Positions 53,839 through 64,000 of a stretch of DNA of 64,000 nt are shown in pieces. The stretch comes from Zygnema cylindricum (Eukaryota; Streptophyta; Zygnematophyceae; Zygnematales; Zygnemataceae): assembly GCA_037447655.1 (NCBI GenBank), contig JBBHKE010002118.1:192019-256018 (forward strand). Direction: 5' to 3'. Below the pieces are notes generated by a model. The model was not told the DNA's origin, did not search any database, and saw only the letters and a program-made list of their open reading frames with translations. How positions within the stretch are numbered: the stretch's first letter is position 1; every line of letters begins with the position of its first letter. Both the position numbers and the translations under genes were made by a program.

Positions 53839-55397
53839 GGGCGTGTCCCCATGTGTTCAAGTAAGGGTTTTTTTCCGTCGTTTACTCAAAAAATGGGACT
53901 TTCTACTTGAAAATATTATGCCGTACGAAAAATGGGCAAAAACTCAAATACATTTTGCATTATCCTGGAACTTGAAAGGTACGGCGATTTGGCAGTATTA
54001 TCATTGCGACCCACTTCCAGCTCATCGTCACACTTGCAATGAAATCAAATCGCGACCTGCTTTTAATCAAAATACTAGTGTTGTGTATCGGTAAAAAACT
54101 TATCGCGATAACACCGATACCGATAGTTATCGGTTATCGAACGGTCAGAGATTCCGATATATCGGTCTGGGACCAACAAATTCCATATCGGCGATAACTT
54201 AAAAAATATATAGTATGCATACAATATCACTTTAAAACATACTGTATTATTTTATTGATTTTATATAGCGTGGCATGCCACGTATAAAAGTATGTGCCGT
54301 TACCGTTTAGCTGCAATTTATTACGGACAGCGCAGCATATAAACGTTGGCCGGTTAACTGAACAAAAATTTTACGGCGATGTACGTAATTTTACCAAAAA
54401 CTGGAGAGCATGGAACTGTAAAAGGACGGCGCACACAAAAGTACAACGGACGCAAAATAACATTCTGCGTGCCGCCGAAATCGAACGGACGACTTGGAAT
54501 GAGAAAACAAGAGCGGACGGCATCCGGAATGGCTCTTTTGGCAGCTTATGCCAAAAAAGCTGACAGGTTGACACGTGGCAGGTCTCCAGTGGATCTCAAG
54601 GAATAAAGGGACAAAGCCATGGCGTCGGATGTGAAAGGTACATCGTTTTTACTGGATCCGTACGTCCGGAGAATTAGACGTACAGTTTTCGTACGTCCAG
54701 AGAATAAGACGTACAGTTGAGTGTACAGGCCGTACATTTATCTGTACGATCCGTACTGTTATCGCCGATAACTATCGTTATCGGCATTATCGCCGATAAG
54801 TACCCGATATTATCGGCTACTTATCGGCGATAAGACCGATATCGATATATCGTACCAATAAATCGATTATCGGGAACCCGAAAAAAGGTCCATATCGGTT
54901 ATCGGCAAATCCTTACCGATACACAACACTACAAAATACTACCCTATTGACGAATAGAAATCTTGGGTTGCACCCGTCAAAAGTTTTCATTTGTTTTTTT
55001 GCAGTTGGGAGAATACAAGAAAAAAAAATCGTTTGTCCGTTTGCTTATGTTGTCCACTTGTGGGCGTCTACAAATGCCATTTATAGACGTAGGCGATTGC
55101 TTATGTCGTTCACATGTGGGCGTCAGCAAATGACAGTTGGCGTCGACAATTGTCCCAATATGTCAGGAGCTCTTTGCGGCGTACAAATGTCTGCAGTTTG
55201 TTCCGAGACCGTCGGCGTCTACAAATGTCAGCAGTTTGGGTTTCGCAAGTATTGGCGACGTGTACAGCTGCCACATATTCAAAATAATGAACGCGCAAGT
55301 AACGATTCACATAGGCACACTTTGAAAAGTACACCGTAAAATCAGCGCTAAATTCCAAAATAGCGTTTCAATATATCGGTTACATGGGGACACGCCC
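53839..55397. mobile_element. PIF/Harbinger-like element, nested host of a hAT
   Basis: 1559 bp; ends GGGCGTGTCCCCATGT and its exact inverse ACATGGGGACACGCCC, flanked by TTA (53836-53838, 55398-55400). Absent in the unit-C counterpart. 695 bp remain after removing the internal hAT element and one 8-bp repeat. Around 55060-55250 a GGCGTCTACAAATG-type motif recurs several times. No transposase frame. Similar in layout (CCCATGTG, ACCCACTTYCAG) to 16010-17001. Confidence 0.88.
54076..54931. mobile_element. hAT-like element nested in Harbinger-like element
   Basis: 856 bp; 19-bp perfect inverted ends TAGTGTTGTGTATCGGTAA, flanked by CAAAATAC (54068-54075, 54932-54939). Dense TATCG/CGATA words in both subterminal regions, as in 17638-18066. 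A short frame in the middle (54294-54563) has no recognisable transposase motif. Confidence 0.92.
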
Positions 55398-55400
55398 TTA

Positions 55401-56279
55401 GTCGGCTCACTCCTAAAAACGCAAGATTCAAGCCGGGTTCAATTTTCGATTTCGATTGAAGCTTTTTAGGTGTAATGGTTACAGTTATACAGTTTCAGAG
55501 TAACTGAGGTTGTGTAACTGAAGTTGGCGAATCAGCTGCGGAAGATTCGGAGCTCAGCAGGAGTTTGAATTTGTATCAGGAGGTCTTCCGGATGTGCGTT
55601 GGTGGTACACGTTGGATTTGAATATAGGTTTTGACTTTTGAGTTGAGGCAAGCTGGAATAGGTTACACTTATAAATTGAAAAATAAAGGTGATTTTTTCT
55701 AGACTCTCTTTTTTGTGGGAAAATAACCCTTATGAAGGGAAAGTATTTTCTTTAACCTTAAAATTGCAAATAATCCGTCCACATCATCTACATTCTCATC
55801 ATTTCACTACATAAAATTTCCCATCAAGAAGTTAATTGGCTTATGACACTGGCATGGAATGGGATTCACTTTAATATTTGTTAATATTTTCAAGTACAGG
55901 TGGTGGAAAATTAGAGCAGGACAAAAGGCCAAAAATTAAAGCGGGACAATTGCCATCCAAGTCACAGTCTGAACACCACAATAATGTTCAACTATATAAG
56001 AAAAAAAGTAACTCTAATTCTTTTCTTCCGAGAGTACTTGCACTACCTTGAAATGTATTTAGTTACCAAAGATCTCGAATTCGATCAATCACATAGATTC
56101 CACAGATTATTGATCCGTCGAAATTTGAGTGCGCACTTAATTGCGCAAAAAAAATGCAACAGCAACAACCTAATTTGTTATCGGCAAAATTGTTTGTTAT
56201 TGTCAAAATTGGAACAACTTGTAAACTAGGTATTTCACCAAGTTTACCGTAACTTTTTATCATAAAGGTGATCTCTTTA
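55401..56279. other. mTERF-E distal 5' flank
   Basis: Paralogous to 34.9-35.78 kb, including a disrupted copy of the divergent exon (about 55497-55612). No gene. Confidence 0.5.
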
Positions 56280-57110
56280 GTTTTGACGTATGCGATTCCT
56301 TCAAGCGGAGCGTTATGTGTCGGCAAATTATTATATTATTTTATGGCATAACCCATCAGAGCCATGGGCTCGACACCCTTTTGTTCGTGGCTTTTAATGT
56401 AAATCCAACTTCTTACTTTATCCAAACGCAGGCCCTTTGGGGGATGGCCACTTTAAAATCGATCACTGATACTTGTGAAAGTGGTACTTGAGGTGACCCT
56501 TTAGGTGTAGTTTTGTTTTTTGTAGCCAACCAACGTGTTTTGCAAGCATCGCCTACTGCTTTGCCAAGTTTTTGTTCCCTTCGATTGGTGATAACACATA
56601 TAATTGGCTTGCTATACTAGGTTGTTCGTACATTTCATCGTTTGTCTGAGCAACTTTCCAAGATACGCCTATCCACCTAAGTCACCAAATATGTCGCATG
56701 GTACCTTGTTGGCCTCCCACTAAATTTCCCTCTCCCTTCAAGATTCAGCATTTCTACTCCTCAAGAGGTTATTTGGAGCCCTTAATTTCGTCTACCAGTC
56801 TGTCAAGGATGCCCTTTTGAATGACCTTTCTCACTTTGAGGACCTTCTAAAACCTTCGAATTTTACAAGTGCCTTCGTTATATTAACTCGTTGTGTTGCA
56901 CAACACCCACTGTATTGGGTGCGCACTTTTACCTCCAAACTCCTCTCTCTTTCATCTCTTTCATAATTATAAATTTATCGTGAATCTACCTCAGCTTGTC
57001 AGCCATGCTATTTCTGATCGCGCGGAAGGAGTACTTGCTCGTAGACAAGCTGCTTTACTGGTCTCTTTTAAGGGTCTCAATTTATGACCTACAGTCAGAA
57101 GTAGCACCAA
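56280..57110 (+). mobile_element. LINE relic L7, RT region
   Basis: Paralogue of L5 with further indels. It keeps DRAEGVLARRQAALLVSFKG. The block GDPLG is recognisable at about 56490. Confidence 0.65.
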
Positions 57111-57845
57111 CACTTTACCCAAAGAGGTGGGTTGGAGTAGTATCGATCATTTTTTCAAGGTTTTCAGTGGACACTCTAATTTTAGCTCGTCTAGTATCGC
57201 ACGTCGTTGAGGGATTTCATTTCAACAGTCGTTATTGTCTACTAGGCAGCCGAGGTAAAGTTCAATAACTTGCTTGAGGTGCTCCAAACGTAGGGTCGAG
57301 TTCGATCTTGCTTGAGGCCAAGGGTTGGAGCTTGGCTTGTCGACACCAATTTTGCCTCAATCGACTTGTCTTTCCCAATTATTTTAACGCTTCGCTTACG
57401 TCTCAGCTTGCCACACCCTTTTATTTTAGGCAAGCCTCATTGTATTTGTGAACAGCCTATAGCTGAGCGAAAACTCCATTTGCTATGTGGCTTGCACGTT
57501 GGGGAGCGTACAAAGCACATAAAACACAAAGTGTCGCATATATTGTTGCCACATGCTCAATCTTGGGGTATATGTGGCCCTCGTGTGATCTTGTGTATTT
57601 ACACGGAACGTAAGAAATTTATCATTTCGGTTTAAGCACTCTGTTTGGTCTTTGCTTTTGGTGGTGGTTGCTTCTTTGGGTGTCTTTGTTTGACCTTAGC
57701 TTTTTTTGTGTGTTTGTTTCTTTTGCCTTGCTTATCTTTTTTGCTTGCTTCCCTCCGCAAGTAATTTTTTCAGTTTAAGAATTGCTGCCCCTTTTTGTTG
57801 TCATGTACTCATATGGTTTACCATCGTGCTTTTCAATATATCAGG
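57111..57845 (+). mobile_element. LINE relic, C-terminus and 3' end
   Basis: The frame at 57312-57635 holds LRLRLSLPHPFILGKPHCIC then LHLLCGLHVGE, equivalent to the CxC…HxxxC region of the 27.99-kb copy. It ends with the canonical 3' end, hairpin TATGGTTTACCATC (57812-57825) plus GTGCTTTTCAATA. It extends L7 beyond what block 1 retains. Confidence 0.7.
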
Positions 57846-57910
57846 TTGTATGATTAATAATAAGACGCAGTCTTCACAGATCTTACAGGATCCCATGTTT
57901 CCTCGATCCA

Positions 57911-58310
57911 ATGTTGCATACTAGAGTTGAAACTTGGGATGCAACGACCTTCAAAGACCCGACTAATTGCATCATACCATTGCTTTGGGGATCTTTGCGG
58001 CCGTCTACTCTACCTCTTGCAACTTCTCATTGCGCAAGACGATCTTTTGAAGTTAGAGAGCGTGGCAACCCTTCCCCAATGCTGCTATCACCTTTCTACC
58101 ACCAACGTGTGTCCACCGCCCTTCAATGTTCCCAACCTTATTGGACAGTGCGTGGTGGTGAATGATGATCGAGGACTAAAAGAATTACCTCATCACAACC
58201 AACGGATGTAAACAAGATTCATAATTCTGGCCTCTAATTTTTTTTATTGCCCTGCTTGTAGTTTTTGAGTATTGGCCATGCCATCGTGCTTTTTAACTTA
58301 TCCTGACTTT
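57911..58310 (+). mobile_element. Second LINE 3' fragment in tandem
   Basis: The frame CARRSFEVRERGNPSPMLLS then FYHQRVSTALQ matches the CARRAFERRGPGSPPPSVLT region of the 27.99-kb copy. It ends near 58300 with GCCATCGTGCTTTTTAACTT, lacking the left arm of the hairpin. Confidence 0.6.
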
Positions 58311-58810
58311 GATTTGTTTAGAGTGGCATAGAGTGGTTTAATATTAAGAGTGGTCTTGGCTGATGACCCACTTTATCTTTAGCAATCTTTGTATAGAGTA
58401 GTCTTTAGTGCTCGTATAGTTTGGTAATTGTTTTTCCTTTTGTTTTTCTAACTGCCAATGTCTCGCCTAAATTGTTGCTTAGTGTTTGTAATGGTTTCAG
58501 TCCTTCACAACTTTCATCTTTTACCTTTTAGTAAAAGAAACAACACAAGAAATTCAGTGAAAACAAAAACGTAAGAAAATATTGATGCCACCCAAGCCAC
58601 TATCTGAACAAACACATCAATCTACAGTTATGTAAGAAAAAAATAAAATCAATTCTTTTCTTCCGCATCATTTTGCGTGCACTTTTTGTAGCTTGAAAAA
58701 TTTCTAGTTACCAAAATTCAAGAAATCAATCAACCACATAGATTCCCGCAATTATTGATCGGTCCAAATTGACGGCGGACTTAATAGCACACAAAAAACA
58801 ACGCATAAAT
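58311..58810. other. Unit 5'-flank segment before gap
   Basis: 58.55-58.81 kb matches the mTERF distal 5' flanks (CCACTATCTGAACA…; TTGATCGGTCCAAATTGACG). No mTERF precedes it in the expected position; the LINE fragments intervene. It runs into ten Ns. Confidence 0.5.
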
Positions 58811-58820
58811 NNNNNNNNNN
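58811..58820. other. Assembly gap (10 N)
   Basis: Ten Ns; size unknown. Confidence 0.98.
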
Positions 58821-59013
58821 TGCACCGTCTAATACCAGGTGCAGGAATTTATCGCAATAATTAAGATAAAGCCCAAAACCTCAGTTTTAAATCCCCGTGG
58901 CATAATCACAATATATGAGATTATCGCTAACCGCCACATGATGGTACGAGTATTAATAATGTCAACTATTGTGGTTAAGTCAGCGCTGAAAAAAACCGGT
59001 TTTTAGTGTTGTA

Positions 59014-59160
59014 TCACAATTGTTATACTCAATTCCTATAATAACGCTATTTAAGGACGTGGACCATAATCTGCCACGTCTCAGGCACTAAATAAGAATC
59101 AATAACGCTAATTATTTTTTGACGCTATTTAATCCTTGACTCTAATAGCGATTGGCGGTG
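59014..59160. mobile_element. TA-type MITE fragment
   Basis: The right end TCTAATAGCGATTGGCGGTG is followed by TA (59161-59162). The interior has GACGTGGACCATAATCTGCC, the inverse of the motif in 15679-15877. The left end is unclear. Confidence 0.45.
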
Positions 59161-59219
59161 TAGTGGTAAGACTTACATTGCATCGAACTTTTGAACAATA
59201 TCCGGATATAATATGATTT

Positions 59220-60879
59220 ATGCATCGTATCAAAATCAGTAAAATCTTATCAAAACACAATATATCGTTCTATATAGTGCTATACGAGAAATCTTTACGT
59301 TAATAGTACAGAGGTACAGTATTTCAAACAAAAGTAAGGTAAAAATAGGGAACAAGAAGTACTTAGTCTGAATTTGAGTGATTCCGCGTCAATTGTATCA
59401 AGTACAACCATTCGCTAATAATGTTAATCACTTTAATTTAGAGTGGGTGTTCTCTTCACATAATCATGAGTTAGTGTTGATTATAGATTTTACTAGGTGG
59501 CCCATGTGGCAAAATATGAGCCACGTGGCAAAATATATTGTAGTGTAGTTAAAATCGACACATTTTTAGCGTTGACAATTCAATAACTCGAAGACCGATG
59601 GCCGGTATACGCAGCCTATCGCAGTTAGTGTTAATAACACTCATTCCGTCGCGACTTTTTATGGGCAAAAAACATAAAGTAGTGTGGATAACAATAATCA
59701 ATGGAGTGGGCTTAGAAACGGCAATGCCCATCTTTGCTTAACTAGTATCCTCAATATTTCGGTAATACCAATAATTTCCGTTAAACTAGTAGAGAAAATG
59801 GGCAGTTTAGGACGCCATCTTAAAAACATACATTTCAAACAAATAAAAGGCTTTTAAAAAAAGAGGTCTTGATCTTCTCTTGTTGGGCCAAATAACAAAT
59901 GCTCATATTGCACACAAAAATATATTTCAATGAATACATATGGAATAGGTCAAAATAGTTTAACCTTGGTAAAAACCTACTATATACCACAGGCTATACA
60001 TATAAACTGAGGACTTTACTGAAAGAGGATCTACATCTGTTTTACAACTAAAGTAATCTAGTTAAGAGACTAAAGGTTGAACTAAAGTAAAAACCTAACT
60101 GATAGACGAAAAGGTAGGAGGATCCTTTCAAACCTTCTGAAGTGGGAAAATGCCTAATTATTTCACAAAACACGTTAGCCTTCAAGTTTGGTGAAAGAGA
60201 GAAAAGGCTTTTTTTTTCGTGTATCCCTTTCCGGACCTGCAACAAATGTCACAAAAATCCTCAAGGGCTAAGATTCCCCTCACGATTCTCAATACAATAA
60301 TAGCCAAACAAAAAAAAATCATGTCAATTTATGACCGATACATGTTGAAGGAGAGAAAAAAAAACCATCATCGAAATTGAATCCATCGAAATCGCAAGCG
60401 GAAAGTACAAACCGAGACTTTCCATCGCCGAAATTGCCAAAGAACGTCGTTCTTCTCCTCTTTCAAAAAGTCTCTCGTGAAATTCGACAAGAATCTACAT
60501 AAGAAGATAGGGAAAAGGATATGTAAAAAGGTATGTAATGAACATAAAAAGATACGCAACTGTCTAAGGAGGGAAGGTCGGAAAATATGCCGTCAAAATA
60601 TAAATTACATGGTATAAACTCCTTTAAACAACTTATGAACTCTAAGCTTACTCTCACTTCTAGAATCAGGAATTCCGTAAAAATGTACAAACGGGAAGCT
60701 GTTGTCACATAGAAACCAGAAGTAATAGTTTAATTTTTAAAAACTTCACCTTGTAGAAAGTCAATGTATAACGAAATAACTCAAAATGAAAACGAAAGGT
60801 TGTGTTTTTTGATTTATTTTTTGGTGCTTAATCCTCTCCATGTACTAGAAAGAAAAAAAAAGCGAATACGAATACAAAT
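59220..60879. repeat. Unit-F segment shared with C and E
   Basis: Third paralogue of 29.8-31.4 kb. No conserved frame; more diverged from C and E than these from each other. Confidence 0.55.
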
Positions 60880-61050
60880 ACCGATACAACAATATGAGTA
60901 TATAACAATATAAGAACCTAAGAATATTAAAATACACAAATACATGACTATAAGAATGTAAGAATATATGAATATAAGAATACAAGGATATAAGAATACA
61001 ACAATACAAGAATACAACAATATAAGAGTAACAGAATAAGAATGGGAAAT
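60880..61050. repeat. AGAATA-type simple repeat, unit F
   Basis: AATATAAGAATACAAGGATA-like runs adjoining the exon relic. Confidence 0.75.
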
Positions 61051-61092
61051 AAAAAGAAAAGAAAGGAAAGGAGAAAAAAAAAAGCGCTATAC

Positions 61093-61182
61093 CTGACAAA
61101 CTTAGGGTGGACTTTGAGCCTCTTTCCATCCAGCAATACCTCCAAACTCTCCACCTTCTATGTCAATTTTCAGAATATCCAC
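61093..61182 (-). pseudogene. FkbM-type methyltransferase exon, unit F copy
   Basis: Ninety nt, TTTCAG acceptor and GTATAGC donor. VDILKIDIEGGEFGGIAGWK, then EAQSPP and an in-frame TAA. This copy retains the best motif but has a stop where unit C has AAA. FkbM enzymes are SAM-dependent O-methyltransferases; here only one exon is left in view. No partner exon is found between 61.2 and 62.9 kb. Confidence 0.55.
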
Positions 61183-61189
61183 CTGAAAA

Positions 61190-62991
61190 CAAACATAAAA
61201 AATAAAAAATGAAGTAAGAGAGAATGGCCAAATCAGAAAACTTGAAGCGGGAATTTTTTTAAACACCAAACTACAAAACTGTTAGTTGATTTTTCCTAAA
61301 AAAACAAGCTGCAAAATTGTTACTGAGCTTTTCTCATAAGAAGCCAATCCATAAAATTGATAGTTAATACTTCTTAAATAACTGAGCAAGATGTTCCTCA
61401 GGAGGTTTTAGTTTAAAAAACCATCAAATTATCGCCAGTTATGAGCACTGAACTTCAGTACTCTGATTCAGAAAATACAAAAAACGTTGGGTATTTAAAC
61501 TCACCGTAACAAATTCTTTTCTGCCATTATTTTTCATAGTTTTTATAGAAACCGGCTTATATCCATTTAACAATACACAAACATGGAATATTATAAATTC
61601 CATTGCATAAAAACTCAACCAAATCTCTCTCCCTTTTACCCTTCATCATCCTATTATCTTTCAAAATCCTGTTATCCTTCAAATTCCTTCCTCCGAAAAA
61701 ACTCTTTCTAATTCAAGATTTCGGAGAGCATACAAAAGAACAAAAAACGATGACTCCATGATTGATTCACGACTGGCAGCAACATCCAGCATTCACTTGC
61801 CATGGCCTACATTGATACAACCTCACCACCGAGCAAAAAGTGAAATAATCACCAACGGAATATGGGACGACAATCAAACATTTAAGCGAATGCGAATGGA
61901 AAACATGAAGAGACGCTAACAACTTTTCGAGCAAGGCTAAATACATACCGAAAGGAATGAATGTTTTAAAAACACATTTTTGAACACACTAAAGAAACAC
62001 CAAGAATACCTTGTTTGCTGGAATGAAGATTGTACAAAGGAAATGTAAATCCCCACAATTTTTGCCGTCAAGACAGCATGACGATGTCACTTCATAATTT
62101 TTCAAGGCATAATTCTAGAACTTGTGGTTCTGAGTGAACTTGAGAAGATGACGGTAAATACCCTGATACACCATATTTGCAAAAAGAACCATTATACAAC
62201 AAAGAAAATTTGTAAATTGTGACTATTTCACTAAATTCTTTAAATATTACTCCTGATGAAGTTAAACCTGTGCATCTTCTGCCGTTCACTATGTTTTCCT
62301 CCAAGATAGACTTTTGAAAGGGGGAGAAAGAAAACATTTGCAAGAAAAGAAATCAAACACTTCAGCATAATAACTGACATTCGACTCTTCTTTGTACAAA
62401 CTTGCTAAACTCCTAAATGTTTGATTCAATTGTATTCCAAACCTAATGTAAGACCAAAGCCTGGTAAAAAAATGTCACAAAATTTGAACCCTCAACCAAA
62501 AGCAACAATAAATTTGAGTTTCTAGGCGCGATTAGGTTAAAATGAATTATTCCTCGTCCACCACCTTTTAATAATCTCCACAATAGCATCCCACTACTAA
62601 TAATAAAATTACTAACACATTATCCTCAGAAATTTGACAACCTCTCACCTCCGTAAAGAGAGAGGAAACTAGAAATTGAAGGATTACTAATTTGTGATGG
62701 TGGTACCGCAACACACAACAACACAACCTGTTCTCTTGAACTCTAGAAGTAAAAATCACCCAGTGTAAGTTGACTTTTTCAAGTTGTTACATGAGATGCG
62801 GAAAGCATATACAAGAACCAAAAACAATGATAGCATAATTGATTTGGAAACTTACAACAGTGATCAGCGTCATTTTTCATAGCCTCACCAAGCGGCAAAA
62901 AGTTGAATGAGTACCAATGGAAAACATGAAGTCAAAACAAACACCTTTCCCAAGGAGGCTAAAAAGATAGTAAGAGTAGGACTTTCCACAC
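61190..62991 (-). other. mTERF-F 3' flank
   Basis: Non-coding. Blocks align to A (13.0-14.19 kb) and C/E flanks (CATGACGATGTCACTTC at about 62078-62094; TTCCAAACCTAATGTA at about 62435). No GA tract is present at the site where C and E have one. Confidence 0.5.
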
Positions 62992-64000
62992 TCACACTTT
63001 ACTACACATTAAAGAAACGCCGAATCTTCTTTCAAATGCCTCGTTTGATGGACCGAAGATGGTTCGTAAAGAATAATCATTACTCTCTATTTTTTCCTTC
63101 ATCAGGACACCATAACGCGGCTTCAATCGCTTTTCAAGAGAGCATCCAAGAACCGATGGGAAGGGAGCCACATCCTCTATGCTGCTTCCCATTTCCTTCA
63201 CCAAAAACTCCAATTTTGGGCCGAGGGTATCCCACGAGGAGGCTAAAAGTGATGGGGTAGATTTAATTATTTTTAAGCCTTTCTCTTCTCCAAAATGTTG
63301 TTGAAGCTGTTTGTACGTGTGTTCCATTGTGGAAGTTGGAGCCATGAGAATGGACGGGTGCTTCACCAAAAGCCGTTTTGCAATGTCATTGCCAAACAAC
63401 TCTTGTAGCCCTTTGGCCCTTTGTTGCAATGCTCGGGGGTTTGGACGACCAAGGACAGGAAACTTTGAAAGAATAGTTAAACCGAGTGGATCGGGGAAAA
63501 TGGCTTTCACTGCCTCTATCCCGTCTTTAATGGATTTATTACTAGATGCAAATATGTCTGGGTACTTCTCCAACATAGCAGCAGTGATGGGCACATCTAG
63601 ACTCGCCCACAGCTGCAATTTGGATTCAAGAGTGGCAGGAAGAGAAGTTACGATCATAGGGTACCTAGAAATCATTTTCCCCAGATTTTGCACTTTTTGC
63701 GTGCCTTGGAGATAGTTGAGTACGGATTCATGTTGCTCATCTTGACCAGAAAGGATTTGATGCTGCTTATTAGAATCTCTCTGCAAAGCCAATAAGAATT
63801 GCTGTGAGTCGACTCCATACTGACTGAAAAGGACTGCCTTCCTAAGAATATGCTGTTTGTATTTCACAAGGGCGACAGAATGTTTCTTTAAAATCCGCTC
63901 CAACTGCGGCTTGGAGCACCCCAGGCTCAGCAGAATCTTCCTGACATCTGCCACGTCAGCTTCTGGCCCTGCCTCGTGGTCTCTCCCCCTTGCCACGTGG
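62992..64000 (-). CDS. mTERF family protein, copy F (5' part outside window)
   Basis: Open from the window edge through linker (A-type, ARGRDHEAGPEADVADV) and all repeats (SRYPMIVTSLP; EKYPDIFASSN; SKFPVLGRPN; KHPSILMAPT; STPSLLASSW; PFPSVLGCSLEKRLKPRY). No lesion is seen. The reading frame runs four codons past the usual end: …GVSLM then CSKV and TGA at 62992-62994. This TGA sits inside the GTGAGT donor-like sequence (intron would start at 62995), so splicing would remove the stop. The transit-peptide part lies beyond position 64000. Confidence 0.85.
   Translation of the reverse strand, partial: HVARGRDHEAGPEADVADVRKILLSLGCSKPQLERILKKHSVALVKYKQHILRKAVLFSQYGVDSQQFLLALQRDSNKQHQILSGQDEQHESVLNYLQGTQKVQNLGKMISRYPMIVTSLPATLESKLQLWASLDVPITAAMLEKYPDIFASSNKSIKDGIEAVKAIFPDPLGLTILSKFPVLGRPNPRALQQRAKGLQELFGNDIAKRLLVKHPSILMAPTSTMEHTYKQLQQHFGEEKGLKIIKSTPSLLASSWDTLGPKLEFLVKEMGSSIEDVAPFPSVLGCSLEKRLKPRYGVLMKEKIESNDYSLRTIFGPSNEAFERRFGVSLMCSKV

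Noticed and set aside
54294-54606. Short frames inside the hAT-like element
   Set aside because: No transposase or zinc-finger motif; different frames overlap; the element is non-autonomous.

Overview
This is a nuclear window from a photosynthetic eukaryote with a large, AT-rich, repeat-dense genome. The evidence is eukaryotic: GT-AG exons (including 24-nt micro-exons), a plant-type ribosomal protein uL24/RPL26 exon, and intronless mTERF genes with a GC-rich N-terminus that looks like an organelle transit peptide. Transposons fill much of the rest. A green-lineage host (charophyte alga, bryophyte or other early streptophyte) fits best, but the species cannot be fixed from sequence alone. Three 10-N assembly gaps are present (6463, 37517, 58811).

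Layout. 1-9.1 kb: three phase-0 exons of an unrecognised + strand coiled-coil gene, LINE debris, an orphan RPL26 last exon on the - strand, a (GA)n tract with a gap, and a + strand gene with Pro-rich micro-exons followed by a Cys-rich WSC-like domain exon. 9.5-64 kb: a tandem array of six recognisable mTERF copies, all on the - strand (A 14198-15478, B 25123-26403, C 33444-34728, D 42755-44044, E 52369-53621, F 62992-end). A and B are intact, F is open as far as it is seen, and C, D and E each carry one disabling lesion. B resembles D and C resembles E, so a two-gene block of 18-19 kb (about 18.4-36.6 kb and 37.8-57.1 kb) appears to have been duplicated. Gene-less remains of further units lie at 36.6-37.5 kb (ending at a gap) and 44.45-46.19 kb.

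Between the mTERF copies, on the same strand, are degenerating exon-like pieces of other genes. One is an FkbM-type methyltransferase exon after C, E and F. Another is an unidentified Cys-containing exon after A, B and D and in the 45.9-kb ghost unit. Transposon relics also occur: non-LTR retrotransposon fragments with a conserved 3'-terminal hairpin, TA-flanked MITEs, TTA-flanked PIF/Harbinger-like elements and 8-bp-TSD hAT-like elements. Several insertions are validated inside the window because the duplicated copy keeps the empty site. These give a relative chronology: LINE relics and the minisatellite predate the block duplication, while the MITE at 20029, the hAT at 23343, the LINE at 27.8 kb and the nested Harbinger/hAT at 53.8 kb are absent from the partner block.

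The biological theme is a birth-and-death cluster of organelle-targeted mTERF genes whose transit-peptide-coding tract is being homogenised while the helical-repeat region diverges. No prokaryotic-style operon, CRISPR array or defence system is present.
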